Assembly (NCBI RefSeq): GCF_003002875.1
Contig: NZ_PVTH01000008.1
Location: 62,001-126,000 of the forward strand
DNA: 64,000 nt
Direction of reading: 5' to 3'
DNA from: Arcticibacter pallidicorallinus
GTDB lineage: Bacteria; Bacteroidota; Bacteroidia; Sphingobacteriales; Sphingobacteriaceae
Part shown: positions 26,697 to 36,154 of the stretch, piece after piece
Layout: the number at the start of each line of letters is the position of its first letter
Position numbering within the stretch: the stretch's first letter is position 1
The notes under the pieces: model-generated
Databases searched by the model: none
What the model was told of the DNA's origin: nothing
Seen by the model: only the letters and a program-made list of their open reading frames with translations
Position numbers and translations under genes: made by a program

Positions 26697-29600
26697 CTAG
26701 CTTAACCAAACACGCATCATAGACAAAAGTTTGTCTACTTCAACGGGTTTGGAAATATAGTCATTGGCTCCTGCCTCGAGACATTTTTCCCGGTCATTCT
26801 TCATCGCCTTCGCCGTAAGCGCAATAATGGGCAAACTCTGATACTGCCGCTGTTTTCGTATCTCCCGCATTGCCTCATAACCATCCATTTGAGGCATCAT
26901 GATGTCCATTAGAACAATATCAATATCCGGCATTTCATCCAGCTTTCTCAAAACCTCTACTCCATTCGACGCAATTTCCACCCGCATGTCATAAGATTGT
27001 ATGGCCGTAGACAGCGCAAATACGTTTCGCATATCATCATCCGCAACTAGCACGCATTTACCCGACAGCGCCTTCTCCAGCGTAGAATTATCTTTTAACA
27101 AGTCCCCCGCAAAATTCGCTGTCACGGCCGAATTCCCTTTGGTTCTTATCTTATGCATGAACAGGTTTACCTCATCCAGGATACGGTCATTTGACTTTGC
27201 ACTTTTAAGAACCATCGCATTCGTATGCTTCATAATTATGCCCATCGTTTTCTCGTCAAGCTCCATGGCTGTATTGATAACCACCGGCACCTCCGCAAGT
27301 CGCTCGTCGGTCTTTATTTTTTCCAGAAGCTCCACACCTGACATATCTGGCAGATGCAGATCAAGGATCAGACAATCAAACTCCCCGTCACTTTCCAATA
27401 TATCAATCGCCTGCTGTCCGTTGTAAGCCTGCTTTACCTCGATACCCTTATCCACCAATACCGCCGTTAACGCGTCGCTCTGCACCTGCACATCCTCCAC
27501 AAGCAGCACCCGCTTTAGCTTCAACTGTCCGCTGCTGCTTAACAAAACGTCAAACGCTTCGTCCAACTGGTCTTTATCGATCGGTTTTCGAAGGAACCCA
27601 ATTGCACCCTCCTGTCGGGCTCTGAGAGTTGACTCATCGCGGGCAGACATCAGATGTACTGGAATCCAGTTCGTAGCCTTATCATTTTTCAATTCTTTTA
27701 AGACTGTCCAGCCGTCCATACCCGGCAGCATGATGTCCAGAACAATGGCGTCCGGCTGATACCCACGGGCCATACTCAGGCCATTAGTTCCGCTATAAGC
27801 CACCATCGGTACAAATCCGCGTTCTCTGGCGTAATCTTCCAAAATCTCCGAAAATGACACGTCATCTTCGATAATCAGCAACCTGGGTGTCTGGCCGGCA
27901 TGGGCGGTCGTAATATCTTCCGCTCTTGGAAATTGCAAAGCCTCTACTGAACTTTCAACAGGACTTGTCTCTGCTGCGGGCGAGGGCGAAGGTTGATGTC
28001 CATTTCCGGAAACCGGAAGATAAAGCGTGAAAGTGCTACCCTGGTTAAGTTCGCTTTCCACCCTGATCTCTCCTCCCAGCAAGTTGCAAAGCTCCCGGCA
28101 GATGGACAGGCCCAAACCGGTACCCCCATGCTTCCTGCTGATCGACCCGTCTGCCTGTTGAAAGGCCTCAAATACTATCTTCTGCTGCTCCCTGCTCATA
28201 CCAATACCCGTATCCCGAACATCAAATCGTATCGCACCCGATTCGTCCTGACGAAGCACCTCATTTTCAAAATCCTGCCCTTTTAAAATATGCGACACCT
28301 TCACACTAACCTGGCCTCCTTCAGATGTAAACTTAAAAGCATTTGACAGGAGATTCTTCACGATTTGTTCTACCCTCTGTTTATCAGAAACAAACTGTAT
28401 GGGCGTATTCGGATCAATATCGAAAACAAAGGCGATCTTTTTTGAAGCTGCAACATGGTTAAACAGCTGCTGCAAGTCATACCTCAGATCCTCAGTCTTC
28501 ACCTCTTCCCACTGAATATCCAGTTTGCCCGACTCAATTTTAGATAAGTCCAGAATATCATTGATCAGATTTAAAAGGTCGGTTCCGGCATTGTGTATAA
28601 CGCTGGCATAACGAACCTGATCAGATGTCAGCGTCTTTTGTTTGTCCTCACTCAATATCTTAGCCAGGATGAGAATACTGTTCAGCGGCGTCCGCAGTTC
28701 ATGGCTCATGTTCGCCAGAAACTCCGATTTATATTTGCTGCTTTGCTCGAGTTCCTTAGCCTTTACCCTTATCCCCTCGTTAGCCAGCTCAACAGCAGCG
28801 TTTCTTTCTTTAAGCATCGCCGCCTTTTCTTCGAGCTCTGTATTTGTCTGCCTCAGCTCCTCCTGCTGCACACGCAGCTCTTCCTCCGAAACCTGCAGTT
28901 GCTGAGTTTTTGCCGTGAGCTCCTCATTTGCAGCCATCAACTCTTCTGTCTGAACTTCGAGCTGCTCCGACTGGTAACTGGTCTGCTCATAAAGAGCTTT
29001 AAGCTGGGCCCGGGATTGCGCAGATTTCACAGCCACAGCTATCCCATCCACTATTTGTTGGATAAACTCCAGTTTCAAATCTGTAACTCCTTCGCTGTAG
29101 CCAATTTCGATCACTCCGATCAGTTCATCCTCGAACAACACGGGCTGAAGAATAATCGACCGGAGCTTGACATCACCGATCCCAATACGGACAGACAGTT
29201 GATCCTCCTTAATCTCACTGATTACTACACCCTTCTTTGACAAAGCTACCTGACCCAGCATACCTTCACCGATCTGATAGGTAGCCTGCTTCATGGGATA
29301 AGCGTAGGCACCAGCCAGATACAAACTACCTCCCTGAAGGAGATAAAATGAGCCAAGCTGAGCACCGCTATATTCGGCCAACTCTCCTATTACGCTCCCA
29401 GCCAGTTCATCAACATTTTGCATCCCGCGCATACACACCTCGATGCGTTCAGAGCCGCTTAACATCCAGTGTTTCTTACTGTTCTCCTCTCCAATTCTGT
29501 TCAACTTTGCGTTGGCTTCCCTTACGTTAGCCTCTATCTGCTTCTGCCGTCTGAAAGTCGTCTTAATGTAGCGGAACAAGATCAACAAGAGACCCAGCAC

Positions 29601-30185
29601 AACGAAGCAGCCGCCAAGCACGATAACCACCGTTCGCCGCATACTGTTCGCTGTAGCGTCCTCCCGCTCACGCATCAGGTTTTCCTCTATCGCCGATATC
29701 CTTTTGGTAAAATCCCTTACAGCATCCATATGAGTTTTAGCCGACAGAAACTGCTCACGCATGTCACGCTCTTTGCCGCCCTCGACTGAATCGTATGCAG
29801 CTATTATCGCGTCCATATCGGCTATTTTAAGCGAGGCATAGTAATACAGGGAATCGACATTTTTCACCTGTTCAGGATTATCAGCAACCAGGTCCCTCAA
29901 ATGTTCAATCGAGGGAATAATCAGCACTGAACTGCGCTTGTACTGCGTGCCCAGGCTCTCGATCCCCGTTAATGCATACCCACGCTGAGCACTCTCAGCG
30001 GTAGTAACCTGAGACACTATCAGCTCGTTCACCTGAAACACCTCGCTGGAATGACGCAGCCACTCGGCATCTTCTTTCTGATCTTCCATGCTCACATAAG
30101 AAAGAATGGCTACGATAAACAGGATAATAAGCGTTGATATAAAGCCGGTAAGGACTTGCTGTTGGAACGAAAATTTCTTAAACAT
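26697..30185 (-). CDS. Large membrane hybrid histidine kinase: CHASE3-GAF-HisKA-HATPase-REC-REC-REC
   Basis: A 1162-residue sensor kinase. Helix 1 at about 12-31 and helix 2 at about 186-207 bracket a helical periplasmic CHASE3 domain. A GAF domain (about 245-395, with GQVALSKKGVVIS) follows, then a long Glu/Gln-rich coiled coil (395-480). HisKA has FLANMSHELRTPLNS (His near 497), and HATPase_c has NLLSNAFKFTSEGG, DTGIGM and GGTGLGLSICREL. Three receivers follow: LLIIEDD (acceptor in VLDIMLPGMDG), LLVEDVQVQS (LILDLHLPDMSG) and LVADDDMRNV (LMDIMMPQMDG). Multiple receivers on one kinase suggest branched phosphotransfer. It heads the minus-strand run with the CheR, CheB and REC-kinase genes and is divergent from the PA2169-type gene. 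Confidence 0.93.
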   Translation of the reverse strand: MFKKFSFQQQVLTGFISTLIILFIVAILSYVSMEDQKEDAEWLRHSSEVFQVNELIVSQVTTAESAQRGYALTGIESLGTQYKRSSVLIIPSIEHLRDLVADNPEQVKNVDSLYYYASLKIADMDAIIAAYDSVEGGKERDMREQFLSAKTHMDAVRDFTKRISAIEENLMREREDATANSMRRTVVIVLGGCFVVLGLLLILFRYIKTTFRRQKQIEANVREANAKLNRIGEENSKKHWMLSGSERIEVCMRGMQNVDELAGSVIGELAEYSGAQLGSFYLLQGGSLYLAGAYAYPMKQATYQIGEGMLGQVALSKKGVVISEIKEDQLSVRIGIGDVKLRSIILQPVLFEDELIGVIEIGYSEGVTDLKLEFIQQIVDGIAVAVKSAQSRAQLKALYEQTSYQSEQLEVQTEELMAANEELTAKTQQLQVSEEELRVQQEELRQTNTELEEKAAMLKERNAAVELANEGIRVKAKELEQSSKYKSEFLANMSHELRTPLNSILILAKILSEDKQKTLTSDQVRYASVIHNAGTDLLNLINDILDLSKIESGKLDIQWEEVKTEDLRYDLQQLFNHVAASKKIAFVFDIDPNTPIQFVSDKQRVEQIVKNLLSNAFKFTSEGGQVSVKVSHILKGQDFENEVLRQDESGAIRFDVRDTGIGMSREQQKIVFEAFQQADGSISRKHGGTGLGLSICRELCNLLGGEIRVESELNQGSTFTLYLPVSGNGHQPSPSPAAETSPVESSVEALQFPRAEDITTAHAGQTPRLLIIEDDVSFSEILEDYARERGFVPMVAYSGTNGLSMARGYQPDAIVLDIMLPGMDGWTVLKELKNDKATNWIPVHLMSARDESTLRARQEGAIGFLRKPIDKDQLDEAFDVLLSSSGQLKLKRVLLVEDVQVQSDALTAVLVDKGIEVKQAYNGQQAIDILESDGEFDCLILDLHLPDMSGVELLEKIKTDERLAEVPVVINTAMELDEKTMGIIMKHTNAMVLKSAKSNDRILDEVNLFMHKIRTKGNSAVTANFAGDLLKDNSTLEKALSGKCVLVADDDMRNVFALSTAIQSYDMRVEIASNGVEVLRKLDEMPDIDIVLMDIMMPQMDGYEAMREIRKQRQYQSLPIIALTAKAMKNDREKCLEAGANDYISKPVEVDKLLSMMRVWLS

Positions 30186-30291
30186 GAGCTAATGGATACA
30201 ATGAATAAAGATAGTATTTCAATTTCCAAACCAAAACTCTTTGTCCGCTGTACTGTTATTCGATGAAACCTTTACGACTCAAAATAATACG

Positions 30292-30750
30292 ATGGAAAAC
30301 CAAAATGAAAAATCAATAGCAAACCTTAAACATCTGCTGTCGATCTGTAACGACGGTAAAGAAGGCTATAAAACAGCAGCTGAAGATGCAGACTCTCCTG
30401 AACTGAAGACACTCTTTTCGATGTATTCCATACAGCGGGCCGAGTATGAAATGCAGCTGAAGAAAGCCATACATCAGCTGGGCGGTGACCCTGATAATGA
30501 AACAGGAGGACCGGTTGGTGCATTGCACCGGGTCTGGATGGACATCAAGACCGCATTTACCAAGAACGACGACAAAGCTATTTTGAGCGCATGTCTGACA
30601 GGAGAGCACTCTGCGCTCGAAGCTTACGACAAAGAATTGCAAGACACGGGCATCAGTCCCGAAATCATCGAAATCATCGCTGAACAACGCAATGGAATTT
30701 CTGACTGTATAAAAAATGTCGAATCACTTAAAACCCAGTACTCTTCCTGA
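30292..30750 (+). CDS. PA2169/DUF2383-type four-helix-bundle protein
   Basis: A 152-residue soluble protein, all helical, of the ferritin-like PA2169 (DUF2383) type. The pattern SIANLKHLLSICNDGKEGY at the N-terminus and MYSIQRAEYEMQLKKAIHQLGG in the second helix are characteristic; the GG(D/P) turns after helix 2 fit too. ATG 30292 is chosen over a TTG 17 codons upstream because the conserved domain begins directly after it. Family members are often found with stress-response or membrane genes, but their role is not established. It is divergent from the large hybrid kinase and ends in a strong terminator. Confidence 0.88.
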   Translation: MENQNEKSIANLKHLLSICNDGKEGYKTAAEDADSPELKTLFSMYSIQRAEYEMQLKKAIHQLGGDPDNETGGPVGALHRVWMDIKTAFTKNDDKAILSACLTGEHSALEAYDKELQDTGISPEIIEIIAEQRNGISDCIKNVESLKTQYSS

Positions 30751-30772
30751 TCTGCTTTTACCGATTCGACTG

Positions 30773-30811
30773 ATAAAAGGGTACAGAATGTCTCATTCTG
30801 TGCCCTTTTAT
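30773..30811 (+). terminator. Terminator after the PA2169-type gene
   Basis: Eighteen-bp stem with one G-U pair (30773-30790 with 30794-30811) and a three-base TCT loop, ending CCCTTTTATTA. It lies 22 bases past the stop and isolates the next regulator gene. Confidence 0.9.
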
Positions 30812-30844
30812 TAACAATTTCATAGCAGTAACCCCCACTTTTGT

Positions 30845-30852
30845 TATTTTTG
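30845..30852 (+). promoter_or_regulatory. Candidate -7 box for the NtrC-type regulator
   Basis: TATTTTTG is an exact TAnnTTTG match 31 bases upstream of the ATG at 30883, just after the preceding terminator. It argues against a start at the upstream TTG (30841), which would lie in the promoter. No clear -33 TTG at the standard spacing. Confidence 0.55.
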
Positions 30853-30882
30853 CCCAACAGCACATCAATCGACGCTCACATT

Positions 30883-32214
30883 ATGGCAAACATACTATTA
30901 GTGGAGGACGATACCACATTCTCTCTCATTCTCGAAAACTTTTTGAAAAAAAAAGGCCATACCGTCCAGATATGCCATACACTAAAAACAGGCCTAAAAT
31001 CACTGGAGCAGAATACTTATGACCTTCTTCTGCTCGACTACCGTCTTCCCGACGGCAATGGCCTGGAGGTCATGAGCACCGCCCGCGAGAAAACTCCGAA
31101 CATACCCTCTATCATCATGACCAGCTTCCATGATGTGAGAACCGCAGTACGGGCGATACGCTCGGGTGCATATGATTTCATTACCAAGCCAGTCAATCCA
31201 GACGAGCTGGAGATGGTGCTAAACGAAGCTTTAAACCGCAAGCAAAGCGCCCCCGAAATACAGAAAAAAGCAGAAGTCTCTACCTTCATACAAGGAAGCA
31301 GTCTCGAATCCAAAAAGCTGCAAAATTACATTGAACTGGTGGGGCCCACAGACATGTCGGTCATCATCCAGGGAGAAAGCGGCACCGGAAAGGAGTACGT
31401 TGCAAACTCCATCCATAAAGCCAGCAAAAGGGCTGAGCGCCCCTTCGTGGCCATTGACTGCGGATCTCTATCCAGAGAACTGTCCGCAAGCGAATTATTC
31501 GGACATGTTAAGGGTGCTTTTACCGGCGCTTTGCTCGACAAAAAAGGCCAGTTCGAAGCTGCCGACGGCGGTACGCTCTTTCTTGATGAGATCGGAAACT
31601 TAAGCTACGAAGTGCAAATCCAATTGCTGCGTGCTATTCAGGAACGCGTAATCCAGCCTATCGGAAGCAATAAGCAGATAAAAGTCGACGTGCGCATCAT
31701 TGCAGCTACCAACGACGATCTTCTCAACAGCGTATCCCGTGGAGAGTTCCGGGAAGATCTCTATCACAGGCTGAACGAATTTAAAATTCATGTGCCCGCA
31801 CTTCGAAATCGTGAACACGACCTTCAGGTATTTTTATACCACTTTATCAATCTGGCAAACGCAGAGCTCGACAGAAACGTAAAGACGCTTTCCACAGAGG
31901 TGGCAACTATCTTTCAAACCTACGACTGGCCCGGTAACCTCCGCGAACTTAAGAACGTGATTAAGCGAATGGTCCTCCTGACACGCGGCGAAGAAGCCGG
32001 CATTGAGTCGCTACCAGATGAAATGATCGCCTCACTGAATCAGGTTCCCAAACCATCAGGCACTGATCTCAAAGCGTTGAATGAAGCCAATGAAAAAGAG
32101 CTGATAAAAGAAACACTCAGAAAAGTTCGCTACAACAAAACCCAGGCCGCTAAGCTGCTGAATATCGACAGAACTACCCTTTACAATAAAATGGAGAAGT
32201 ATCAGATCGAATAG
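30883..32214 (+). CDS. NtrC-family sigma-54-dependent response regulator
   Basis: A 443-residue activator. The receiver (about 1-120) has LLVEDDTTFS and the acceptor Asp in LLLDYRLPDGNG. The AAA+ central domain (about 140-370) has Walker A GESGTGKEYV, the sigma-54 contact loop GAFTGA, Walker B GGTLFLDEIGN, and RLNEF with WPGNLRELKNVI. The C-terminal Fis-type helix-turn-helix is at about 405-440 (TQAAKLLNIDRTTLYNKM). It therefore activates RNA polymerase with RpoN, the alternative sigma factor. The partner kinase is probably the convergent hybrid kinase next to it, whose 3' end overlaps by 13 bases, or another kinase of the island. Its targets are unknown. Confidence 0.95.
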   Translation: MANILLVEDDTTFSLILENFLKKKGHTVQICHTLKTGLKSLEQNTYDLLLLDYRLPDGNGLEVMSTAREKTPNIPSIIMTSFHDVRTAVRAIRSGAYDFITKPVNPDELEMVLNEALNRKQSAPEIQKKAEVSTFIQGSSLESKKLQNYIELVGPTDMSVIIQGESGTGKEYVANSIHKASKRAERPFVAIDCGSLSRELSASELFGHVKGAFTGALLDKKGQFEAADGGTLFLDEIGNLSYEVQIQLLRAIQERVIQPIGSNKQIKVDVRIIAATNDDLLNSVSRGEFREDLYHRLNEFKIHVPALRNREHDLQVFLYHFINLANAELDRNVKTLSTEVATIFQTYDWPGNLRELKNVIKRMVLLTRGEEAGIESLPDEMIASLNQVPKPSGTDLKALNEANEKELIKETLRKVRYNKTQAAKLLNIDRTTLYNKMEKYQIE

Positions 32215-34685
32215 ATCTCCTGCGTAAGCGACTCCAGCTGTTCCAACAGCTTGTGCACCCGCTGTTCCTGCGTCCTGTCAATTGGCTCACCCTGGTGCAA
32301 GAGCAGTTCTTCTGCGCGGAATGCGGCACCCAATGATCTCGCGCCAAGCTGAGACGTTCTTCCCGCCAGCCTGTGGAGAAGGAGCGTAAGCTCATCCCTG
32401 TTCTGCGCCTTCAGTGCTTCGGTTATGATACCCGCGTCCTTACGGTTATCCTCGCAAAAGCGCTCCAGAATCTGCTTCAGCATTTCTTCATCACCGAATG
32501 CCATCTTTTCAATCATAGAGAGATCAATAACATCCTGAGGGGCTTGTTCTGTGGTGTCGACTTCCGCCGACAACTGGCCTCTGAGCAATCCGGTGAGGTC
32601 AGTTTCTCTGAATGGTTTCATCAGAAGAGCATCAAATCCCTGCTCCAGTATGGAAGCGCGCTCTTCCGGAAGTGCCTGTGCCGTCAGAGCCACGATCCTG
32701 ACATGATCAGACAATCTCTGCCTCATACGGCGGCATAGCTCCGTACCGTTCATTTCCGGCATACGGATATCCATCATAATAAGAGACAGATCTTCCGCAA
32801 TAGGCTCTTCCAAAAGTTGAGATGGCAAACTAAAAGCCTTATATCTAACATGATGCTTGTCCAGTAAGTTACAACACAATTGCAGGATGAAAGGGTCATC
32901 ATCAACCAGCCAAACAAGTCCTCTGAAATTCTCACTCTTCCCAATCTGCTGTTCTGTAAGCTTTTTGTTCTCTTTCGGAACAGTATAACGCAGATTCAAT
33001 GTAAAGCTGGTACCCTCGCCCAGTACGCTCTTCACATCAATTGTTCCCCCCTGGCCTTCAACCAGCGTCTTCACGATACTCAAGCCCAAACCTGTTCCAT
33101 TTTCATTAGTAGGGACATAGTTACCAGCCTGCTCAAATTCAGTAAAAATCCGTTTAATATCTTCTTCGGAGATGCCCATTCCGGTATCCGTCACTTCGAT
33201 GGTAAGGTAGGCCTTTCTCTTCACAATCCGATTGGTCACTGTCAAAGTCACCTCCCCCTGGCTAGTAAACTTCACGGCATTACCCACCACGTTTATTAAG
33301 ATTTGCTTGAGACGGAAGGGATCTCCTATCAGTAAATCTGATCCGATGATACTATTATTCATCCGTATGTTCAAACCCTTACGCTCTGCCTGGGGCGTTA
33401 TGATCGTCACCACTTCATCCATCACCTCGCTGATATTGAAAATACTCCGGTGAAATTTGAATTTTCCGGATACTATCCTGCTGTAATCAAGCACCTCATT
33501 GACTATATGAAGCAAGTGAATGGCCGAATTGTATATCGCTTTAAGGTTCTTTTTGTCAACTTTTTCCTGATCCTGAAGTTGCTCCGCATAGCCGATGATG
33601 GATTGCAGTGGCGTCCTGATCTCATGACTCATGCTCGACAAAAACCGCTGCTTCGCCTGACCATGGTATTCCGCTTCATCTCTGGCCAACTCCAGTTCCT
33701 GCCGATAGCGGTTACTTTTCCCTATATCGGTCAGGATCATGTAAGCAAAAACCGCTGTGATGAACAGAAAGATCAACATGATCATCTCTATACGGTTCGC
33801 ACTGTGATTCACAACTTCCTGAGCCCTCAGATTACTCAGCTCGACCTGGCTGATTACGTCCTTCTCCACCTGTTGTAAAACATCCAGGATCTGATTGATC
33901 AGGATGTTTCCGGCATTAGCAAGCTCAATTTCCTGACTGATAAAGAGGTCACTCCTCTGGCGCTGCCGGAGAGCGAGCGTTTTTACCGCATTCTCCATTT
34001 CCTGAACAACGCTGTCCGTATTTACTCTGGCAAGCGTATCGATGGTAATGTTAATCTCTTCCTGAACAACCGCCGCCGCAGTGTCCGCTTTTTTCTTGCC
34101 AAACAGACGGTTAAAGAAGCCTCGGTCCCTCTCCTCCTTCTGCGCAGGAATCGTTGTCGTAGAATGTGTCTGCTCCGTCTTCACAATGGTACTATCCATC
34201 TCCGAGGAACTGCGACTGATCAATCCTGTTAGCGAATTGATTTGTGAAGAAAAAGCCTTCCCATTTACCAGACCCTCCCTTACACGCAGATAAGTCGTAA
34301 AAAGACTGTCGCGTTTCTTCAACAGGTCCTTCATTTTATTGATCTGTTCAATCTGCAGCTTATCTCCGCTATACAACCGCTTAAGCGTGTCCATTTTCGA
34401 GCGAAGAGAATCCGACTCTTTGAAAAATGACTTATATGATCCCGGATTTTGGAAACTCTGACTGCGCTGAAACTGGTCCAGCTTAGTAATATCCCGAAAC
34501 AATTGATTGACAACAAGAAGCTTTTCATCCGGGGCAGAAACAGATTGTACCGTCGTCAGCATTTCCCTGAACGCTACCTTACTAACCGTCCAGGCAAGAA
34601 CCAGCGCCACGAAGCCCAGCAGGAAGGCAATGATCACCTTTCCCTTCAGCGATTTAGTAAAGGAACTTTGCCGTAGATAGCTCAT
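32202..34685 (-). CDS. Membrane hybrid histidine kinase: sensor-HisKA-HATPase-REC-Hpt
   Basis: An 827-residue kinase. Helix 1 is at about 15-35 and helix 2 at about 302-323, enclosing a helical periplasmic domain (about 36-300) that I cannot assign to a named sensor family. HisKA contains FLSSMSHEIRTPLQS (His near 355). HATPase_c has NVVGNAVKFTSQG, DTGMGI and GTGLGLSIVKTL. The receiver (about 590-705) has WLVDDDPF and the acceptor in MMDIRMPEMNG. The C-terminal Hpt domain (about 735-825) has the phospho-His in LLHRLAGRTSQLG. With its own Hpt it can run a full His-Asp-His relay and would need only a separate receiver, for which the convergent NtrC-type protein is the nearest candidate. Confidence 0.92.
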   Translation of the reverse strand: MSYLRQSSFTKSLKGKVIIAFLLGFVALVLAWTVSKVAFREMLTTVQSVSAPDEKLLVVNQLFRDITKLDQFQRSQSFQNPGSYKSFFKESDSLRSKMDTLKRLYSGDKLQIEQINKMKDLLKKRDSLFTTYLRVREGLVNGKAFSSQINSLTGLISRSSSEMDSTIVKTEQTHSTTTIPAQKEERDRGFFNRLFGKKKADTAAAVVQEEINITIDTLARVNTDSVVQEMENAVKTLALRQRQRSDLFISQEIELANAGNILINQILDVLQQVEKDVISQVELSNLRAQEVVNHSANRIEMIMLIFLFITAVFAYMILTDIGKSNRYRQELELARDEAEYHGQAKQRFLSSMSHEIRTPLQSIIGYAEQLQDQEKVDKKNLKAIYNSAIHLLHIVNEVLDYSRIVSGKFKFHRSIFNISEVMDEVVTIITPQAERKGLNIRMNNSIIGSDLLIGDPFRLKQILINVVGNAVKFTSQGEVTLTVTNRIVKRKAYLTIEVTDTGMGISEEDIKRIFTEFEQAGNYVPTNENGTGLGLSIVKTLVEGQGGTIDVKSVLGEGTSFTLNLRYTVPKENKKLTEQQIGKSENFRGLVWLVDDDPFILQLCCNLLDKHHVRYKAFSLPSQLLEEPIAEDLSLIMMDIRMPEMNGTELCRRMRQRLSDHVRIVALTAQALPEERASILEQGFDALLMKPFRETDLTGLLRGQLSAEVDTTEQAPQDVIDLSMIEKMAFGDEEMLKQILERFCEDNRKDAGIITEALKAQNRDELTLLLHRLAGRTSQLGARSLGAAFRAEELLLHQGEPIDRTQEQRVHKLLEQLESLTQEIYSI

Positions 34686-34694
34686 GCGTTTATG

Positions 34695-36062
34695 TTAACT
34701 CCTGTTTACCCGCTCCGGATGTTTCGCAGCGTAGTCCATGATGATATTTCGAATATAATCATTAGAAGGATACAGTTCCAAAAAAGGCGCGACTGCGTCC
34801 GCATCAGAAAGATCCATATCACTGGAAACGTAACCCATTCCATGAAGGTGCCCCGCGTTCATTCTGATGACACCCTTTTCCCCATCAGTACGACCATTGT
34901 CAACCAGAAGGAAAGAAGGAAGCATGACTTTGATCTCGCTGATGGCCCCTTTAGCACGCAAATTGTAATCTGATGAAGGTTCAGCTCCACGGCAGGCTCC
35001 GCGACAAGCTGCATCCTCCGCAAGCTCCGGACATATTCCCTTACGGGATACAAAACACAGATGCGGACAAAGCTCAAACTGATGGATCAGCTTTTGCAAT
35101 AAACTGTAACCTTCCGATACTCTATTAAAGCTGTACAAAGGCGCAGAATTTTTGCGTTTCTTATCAATAACCAGGCGCAGGTATCCCAGCTGATCCTCAT
35201 AAGCATAAAGACCGAAAGCAGGCTCATAACGCTTCATAGCCCGGTTATTAGCAGGCCAGAGACGCTTAATTTCCGAAGCTTCCAGAATCAGCGCCATCAG
35301 CTCCGTACCACAGGCGCGGTAGCTCACCGAGAAAATATTTCTAAGAAACTCCTGTCTTTGCCTGCCAAATTTATTCCCGGTAAAATGCGACCAGACTCGC
35401 TTCTTCAGATTCACTGCCTTTCCCACATAAATTACGGTTCCTTTACTGTCTTTGAAATAATAAACTCCCGGCGTCTTAGGCAAAGAATCAATATCGGCTT
35501 TACGTAAATTTGGAGGCAGCTGCTGTTCACTGGTCCGCCCGTTCAGAAAACCAGCGACATGTCCTTCCTGATCATTCATCAGCAACATCCGGAATAACTC
35601 AGCGGTCGCTTCCGCATCGCCAGACGCTCTATGCCGGTCCGTCGCAGCAATCTGAAGGCTATGACAAAGTTTACCAAGACTGTAGGACGGCATTCCCGGA
35701 AAAATTTTCCTTCCAAGGCGGATCGTACAGAGCTTTTTGCACTGGAGATCATACCCGGCACGGGATAGATGGTATTTTATAAAAGAATAATCGAAATTGA
35801 CGTTATGCGCAACGAAGATATTAGCGCTGAGGATTTCATAAACTTCTGGCGCGATCACATGAAAAGGCGGAGCTTCCTGCACCATTTCATTGCTTATTCC
35901 CGTCAGCGTCTGAATAAAGTAGGGTATTGGAACCCCTGGATTCACAAGAGAATGAAACCTTTTAAATATTGTATGGCCATCATACACGACAATGGCTATG
36001 TCTGTAATGCCATTTGCTGAAGCATGCCCCCCCGTCGTCTCAATATCCACAATCGCGTACAT
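34695..36062 (-). CDS. DnaQ-like 3'-5' exonuclease fused to a GIY-YIG (UvrC/Cho-type) endonuclease
   Basis: A 455-residue DNA-processing protein. ATG 36062 gives MYAIVDIETTGG, the first exonuclease motif (DIET); a TTG two codons upstream is disregarded. The DEDDh domain covers about 1-170: DIETTGG, HNVNFDYSFIKYHL, and HRASGDAEATAELF. The GIY-YIG domain starts near 190 (TPGVYYFKDSKGTVIYVGKAVNLKKRV) and runs to about 280. The rest (280-455) is uncharacterised, with a Cys-rich piece CPHLCFVSRKGICPE. The exonuclease plus UvrC-N-terminal arrangement exists in other bacteria and suggests damage repair, possibly backup incision. Its 3' end is nine bases from the start of the upstream-oriented hybrid kinase. 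Confidence 0.92.
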   Translation of the reverse strand: MYAIVDIETTGGHASANGITDIAIVVYDGHTIFKRFHSLVNPGVPIPYFIQTLTGISNEMVQEAPPFHVIAPEVYEILSANIFVAHNVNFDYSFIKYHLSRAGYDLQCKKLCTIRLGRKIFPGMPSYSLGKLCHSLQIAATDRHRASGDAEATAELFRMLLMNDQEGHVAGFLNGRTSEQQLPPNLRKADIDSLPKTPGVYYFKDSKGTVIYVGKAVNLKKRVWSHFTGNKFGRQRQEFLRNIFSVSYRACGTELMALILEASEIKRLWPANNRAMKRYEPAFGLYAYEDQLGYLRLVIDKKRKNSAPLYSFNRVSEGYSLLQKLIHQFELCPHLCFVSRKGICPELAEDAACRGACRGAEPSSDYNLRAKGAISEIKVMLPSFLLVDNGRTDGEKGVIRMNAGHLHGMGYVSSDMDLSDADAVAPFLELYPSNDYIRNIIMDYAAKHPERVNRS

Positions 36063-36111
36063 GCACAAAAATACTAAATACTAACATATTTAGTGAATGG
36101 CAAATCATCAA

Positions 36112-36144
36112 TTAACAGTTTATGCAAGGCGCATAAACTGTTAA
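36112..36144. terminator. Hairpin between the RRM and exonuclease genes
   Basis: Perfect 14-bp stem (TTAACAGTTTATGC / GCATAAACTGTTAA) with a five-base loop, ten bases past the minus-strand RRM stop. The T-run is weak in the minus direction, so termination there is likely but not certain. Confidence 0.65.
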
Positions 36145-36154
36145 AAAAATATTT

